A stretch of DNA of 64,000 nt, from positions 3,920,001 to 3,984,000 of the forward strand of contig NZ_CP116221.1 of NCBI RefSeq assembly GCF_023556315.2, written 5' to 3'. The translations under genes and the position numbers were made by a program. This DNA is from Psychroserpens ponticola. Its GTDB lineage: Bacteria; Bacteroidota; Bacteroidia; Flavobacteriales; Flavobacteriaceae. The notes beneath the pieces were generated by a model that was given only the letters and a program-made list of their open reading frames with translations, did not search any database and had not been told where the DNA came from. Below are positions 61,630-64,000 of this stretch, one piece after another (within the stretch, counting starts at the first letter, position 1; every line of letters starts with the position of its first letter).

Positions 61630-62445
61630 CTAATGTTCTAGTTTAATTTTAAATGTATAACCCAAAACTTGTACCAACTTTGTAGAGTCTATGATTTTAC
61701 CTAAGCTTTTTTGAGAGTAATTGTATGTTGGAAGGGTTAAGTTTTGAGCTTTACAAGCAGCAGTATAGTACGTTTGTTTTTTAGGGTGTGGCGTCGTAGA
61801 TGCATTAAAGACCTCATTCCAAACACGTCGTTCTATAATTTTTTCGATGATGGCAATACAATCACTTTTATGAATTAAATTTACAGGAGCCTCAGGATTT
61901 TTTAGATGTTTTCTTCCAGATAAAAATTTTGCAGGATGTTTATCTTCATCAAATAATCCAGAAAAGCGAAGTATCGTCGTTTTAAAATTTATATTATTCT
62001 GAAATAGTTTTTCAACAGCCAATAGTTGTTTAGCTGTATTTGATGTCGTAGATGTGTCACTAGTTTCAGAAATTATTGGAAACGATTCATGATCATCATA
62101 TACAGAAGTTGAACTCACAAATAGAACATTTTTAATAGAAGATGATTCCACATAAGGAATAAGCTGTTGCATCTGCTTGACATAATTTGCTTCAGGGTTT
62201 TTTCGTAATCCAGGTGGAATATTAAGAACTAAAGTTTCACAATCTGCCAGACAATTTTCAATAGCACCAATAATGCCTTCCGAAGATAATTGCACCAAAA
62301 AACCTTCAATATTATTTGATTTTAAAACACTAATTTTTTCAGAAGTAGTTGTTGATCCATTGACCATGTAGTTGTTTTTCACTAAAGATTTCGCTAGAGT
62401 AAAGCCCAACCATCCACAACCTAAAACACAAATTCTTTGTTTCAA
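61630..62445 (-). CDS. NAD(P)-binding epimerase-like protein (YeeZ-type)
   Basis: A 271-residue Rossmann protein. VLGCGWLGFTLAKSL is the nucleotide-binding motif; NVLFVSSTSVYDDHE holds the catalytic-type Ser/Tyr of extended SDRs, but the typical YxxxK is changed (the region reads SNTAKQLLAVEKLF). TILRFSGLFDEDKHP is conserved in the YeeZ group. Enzyme activity is unproven. Confidence 0.82.
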   Translation of the reverse strand: MKQRICVLGCGWLGFTLAKSLVKNNYMVNGSTTTSEKISVLKSNNIEGFLVQLSSEGIIGAIENCLADCETLVLNIPPGLRKNPEANYVKQMQQLIPYVESSSIKNVLFVSSTSVYDDHESFPIISETSDTSTTSNTAKQLLAVEKLFQNNINFKTTILRFSGLFDEDKHPAKFLSGRKHLKNPEAPVNLIHKSDCIAIIEKIIERRVWNEVFNASTTPHPKKQTYYTAACKAQNLTLPTYNYSQKSLGKIIDSTKLVQVLGYTFKIKLEH

Positions 62446-62554
62446 TGCTTCTTATTTAAGAGATTTGAAATGTACAAATTATTAGCTGGAATTTAGCTTT
62501 AGCATAATTCACTTATTTTCAGTAACTTTAAATTCAACACAAAAAATAATTGGT

Positions 62555-63022
62555 ATGGGTATTAAAAGTTTTCAAGGGGCAAGAAAGCAACAACAGAATA
62601 TTACAGAAGTTGCGGCATTAAAAGTAAGTGATTATATGTCACGTGAATTAATCACTTTTAGACCTGAACAAACGGTTGAAGAAGTCATACAAACTCTTAT
62701 TAGATATAAAATATCTGGAGGTCCAGTGGTTAATAGTAATAATGAACTCGTTGGTATTATTTCTGAAGGCGATTGTCTTAAAGATATTAGTGAAAGTCGT
62801 TATTACAATATGCCAATGGAACAGCATAAGGTTGAAAACAGAATGGTAAAACATGTTGAAACCATTGATGGTAACATGAATATTTTTGACGCAGCCAATA
62901 AGTTTTTAGAATCTAAAATACGTCGTTTTCCAATTGTTGAAAATGGAAAATTAGCTGGACAAATTAGTCAGAAAGATGTTTTGAAAGCAGCCATTGAATT
63001 AAAAGGTCAGAATTGGAAATAA
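62555..63022 (+). CDS. CBS-domain pair protein (155 aa)
   Basis: Two CBS domains (about 25-85 and 90-150): VSDYMSRELITFRPEQTVEEV, GGPVVNSNNELVGIISEGD; then VENRMVKHVETIDGN and RFPIVENGKLAGQISQKDVL. A stand-alone CBS pair usually binds adenosine nucleotides and senses energy state. No fused effector domain. The downstream gene runs the other way with only one base between stops. Confidence 0.9.
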   Translation: MGIKSFQGARKQQQNITEVAALKVSDYMSRELITFRPEQTVEEVIQTLIRYKISGGPVVNSNNELVGIISEGDCLKDISESRYYNMPMEQHKVENRMVKHVETIDGNMNIFDAANKFLESKIRRFPIVENGKLAGQISQKDVLKAAIELKGQNWK

Positions 63023-63023
63023 T

Positions 63024-63707
63024 TTAACGTTTGTTTTTGTGTACTTCAGGCAAATCTGTAATGATAATTTTTTGTTTATCTGTGCTTTCTAGAGTTGCTA
63101 TTTTCGAATATGGATATTCTGGAATAGGTTCGCTTAGTGTTTTCCATTTAGCAATTCCAGCGACCGTAATTTCTTCACCAATTGCTATAATTCCTTCTTT
63201 ATAACGTAATCGTTTATTGAATCCGAAAAAGGTTTGAGGGTCTATATTATATCGCTTTAATAATGATTCGAATTGAGGTGTAGGATCATTAAATGCACCA
63301 GATGATTGATCTTTATCTTTTACCAAATGACAGCTATAATTTTTAGGGTGCTCTTGAGGTTTTATAATTACAAATTCAGTTTTGGTTTGAACAAAAAACT
63401 CTTGAAACCGCTCTTCTTTGATTAAGGTTTTCCAACTAGAACTTTTACCAGTACTTACTTTTTGTTCAATAATAATTTGATAAAACACGCATTTTCTAAT
63501 TGAAAATGGAGCTGTTAATGGTTCCTTTACGTGAAGCGCTTTGCCTGTAACTTTTGACAGTTCATTAGTTTTTAAACTTGAAGCTGGTTTGTTAGGGATT
63601 TTTGCAAGTGTTCTAATGATTACATTTTTTTTACTGAAATAATAGCTGCAAAACACAATTATTCCGAAAACGGTTAAAACTATTGCTATAATAATTGGTT
63701 CACTCAT
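63024..63707 (-). CDS. GIDE/MUL1 BAM-like membrane protein (227 aa)
   Basis: One N-terminal membrane helix (about 4-24), then a cytoplasmic domain whose blocks KVTGKALHVKEPLTAPFSIRKCVFYQ and a late EITVAGIAKWK match the GIDE-type domain known from the mitochondrial E3 ligase MUL1, without any RING finger. Bacterial members are uncharacterised. The C-terminus is basic. It is the last minus-strand gene before the window edge partial. Confidence 0.7.
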   Translation of the reverse strand: MSEPIIIAIVLTVFGIIVFCSYYFSKKNVIIRTLAKIPNKPASSLKTNELSKVTGKALHVKEPLTAPFSIRKCVFYQIIIEQKVSTGKSSSWKTLIKEERFQEFFVQTKTEFVIIKPQEHPKNYSCHLVKDKDQSSGAFNDPTPQFESLLKRYNIDPQTFFGFNKRLRYKEGIIAIGEEITVAGIAKWKTLSEPIPEYPYSKIATLESTDKQKIIITDLPEVHKNKR

Positions 63708-63757
63708 CTAATTCGATTTATACTTTATTAGTATGGAATAGTCATAAATAGTTACAA

Positions 63758-64000
63758 TTAACGCTCACGTTTCACCAAAGCATAATAATCACCTTCAAGC
63801 GGTAAATAGCCTTGATCATACACAAAATAATAAACGGTTCCGGCTTTGGTTGTGTAAATACTTGTGAAGTAATTAAAATCAAATCCTTTTTCAATTAATT
63901 TGGCTCTTGAGACTTTCGTTTTTTGATTCGGATTTAAGGCTTCAAGAACACGATAGTTTTTACGCAACCAATTGTTCGTGTTTCTAATTAAATTTTTATT
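63758..64000 (-). CDS. Partial hypothetical protein (C-terminal 80 residues)
   Basis: The frame is open to the window edge, so the protein's N-terminus lies beyond 64000 or just at it. The visible part is small and basic (NQKTKVSRAKLIEKGFDF, VYYFVYDQGYLPLEGDYYALVKRE) with no recognised motif. A TTG at 63967 could be mistaken for a start, but upstream in-frame codons (NLIRNTNNWL) read as protein. Function unknown. Confidence 0.6.
   Translation of the reverse strand, partial: NKNLIRNTNNWLRKNYRVLEALNPNQKTKVSRAKLIEKGFDFNYFTSIYTTKAGTVYYFVYDQGYLPLEGDYYALVKRER

Noticed and set aside
63758-63967. A complete 69-aa gene starting at TTG 63967
   Set aside because: The frame continues open to the window edge with protein-like codons, so the gene is more likely cut by the edge.
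1-64000. CRISPR arrays, tRNA and rRNA genes, prophage or IS elements
   Set aside because: No regularly spaced direct repeats, no cloverleaf-like or ribosomal sequence, no transposase or phage protein was seen in any gene.

Overview
This 64 kb window is a stretch of ordinary chromosome from a low-GC, marine-type member of the Flavobacteriaceae (Bacteroidota). The evidence is: promoters of the TTG-N17-21-TAnnTTTG type instead of sigma70 boxes, few Shine-Dalgarno sequences, a type IX secretion C-terminal domain, an OmpA protein with thrombospondin type-3 calcium repeats, and family-typical genes (IPExxxVDY, DUF2480, DUF3078, viroplasmin-RNase H, paired M16 peptidases). The genus cannot be fixed from the sequence alone. 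I see no rRNA, tRNA, CRISPR array, prophage or insertion sequence. Coding density is high, and only one gap longer than about 310 bases exists (16707-17280).

Layout. 91-6334 (minus): a probable AraC-regulated unit with two penicillin-binding-protein-like serine hydrolases, a CHMI-type tautomerase, an NmrA-like Rossmann protein and three small membrane proteins. 6437-16018 (minus): an alpha/beta hydrolase coupled to an AddB-type nuclease, then ompA, kbl and an AddA-type helicase-nuclease, so an AddAB-like pair is split by two unrelated genes. 16098-17280: sodA, then an intergenic region with two copies of a probable small RNA. 17281-25942: purF, a PfkB kinase, viroplasmin-RNase H and purN on minus; acpP-fabF-rnc and IPExxxVDY-pyk on plus. 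26090-37057: dinB, small membrane and lipoprotein genes, an exporter, an M16 peptidase pair, rplU-rpmA and a membrane-anchored MutS-like ATPase. 37148-46391: the sdhCAB operon and secreted proteins (a ten-Asp-box propeller protein and a T9SS metzincin). 46512-50690: pepP, a hydrolase and three paralogous small zinc-ribbon proteins around thiL. 50851-59761: the SUF Fe-S assembly locus (sufA, sufB, a lipoprotein, sufC, sufD, sufS, a META lipoprotein, sufE, sufT-like, DUF2480), interrupted between sufD and sufS by a reverse-oriented PadR cassette. 59898-64000: DUF3078, TPR, Rossmann, CBS and GIDE-like proteins.

The most interesting signal is the pair of about 70-nt elements at 16843-16911 and 17095-17167. 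Read on the minus strand, each has a TAnnTTTG-like box at the same spacing, a stem-loop with an identical 16-nt loop, a conserved GATTTGGGGC stretch and an intrinsic terminator. Eleven nucleotides of the loop are perfectly complementary to the start-codon region of the small zinc-ribbon gene at 50460, and eight nucleotides of the second conserved stretch match the leader of its paralogue at 48645. This suggests a small-RNA regulon, which is inference from sequence only. A second pattern is a TAnnTTTG box placed 4-5 nt before the start codon of sufS, padR, thiL and dinB, which predicts leaderless mRNAs.
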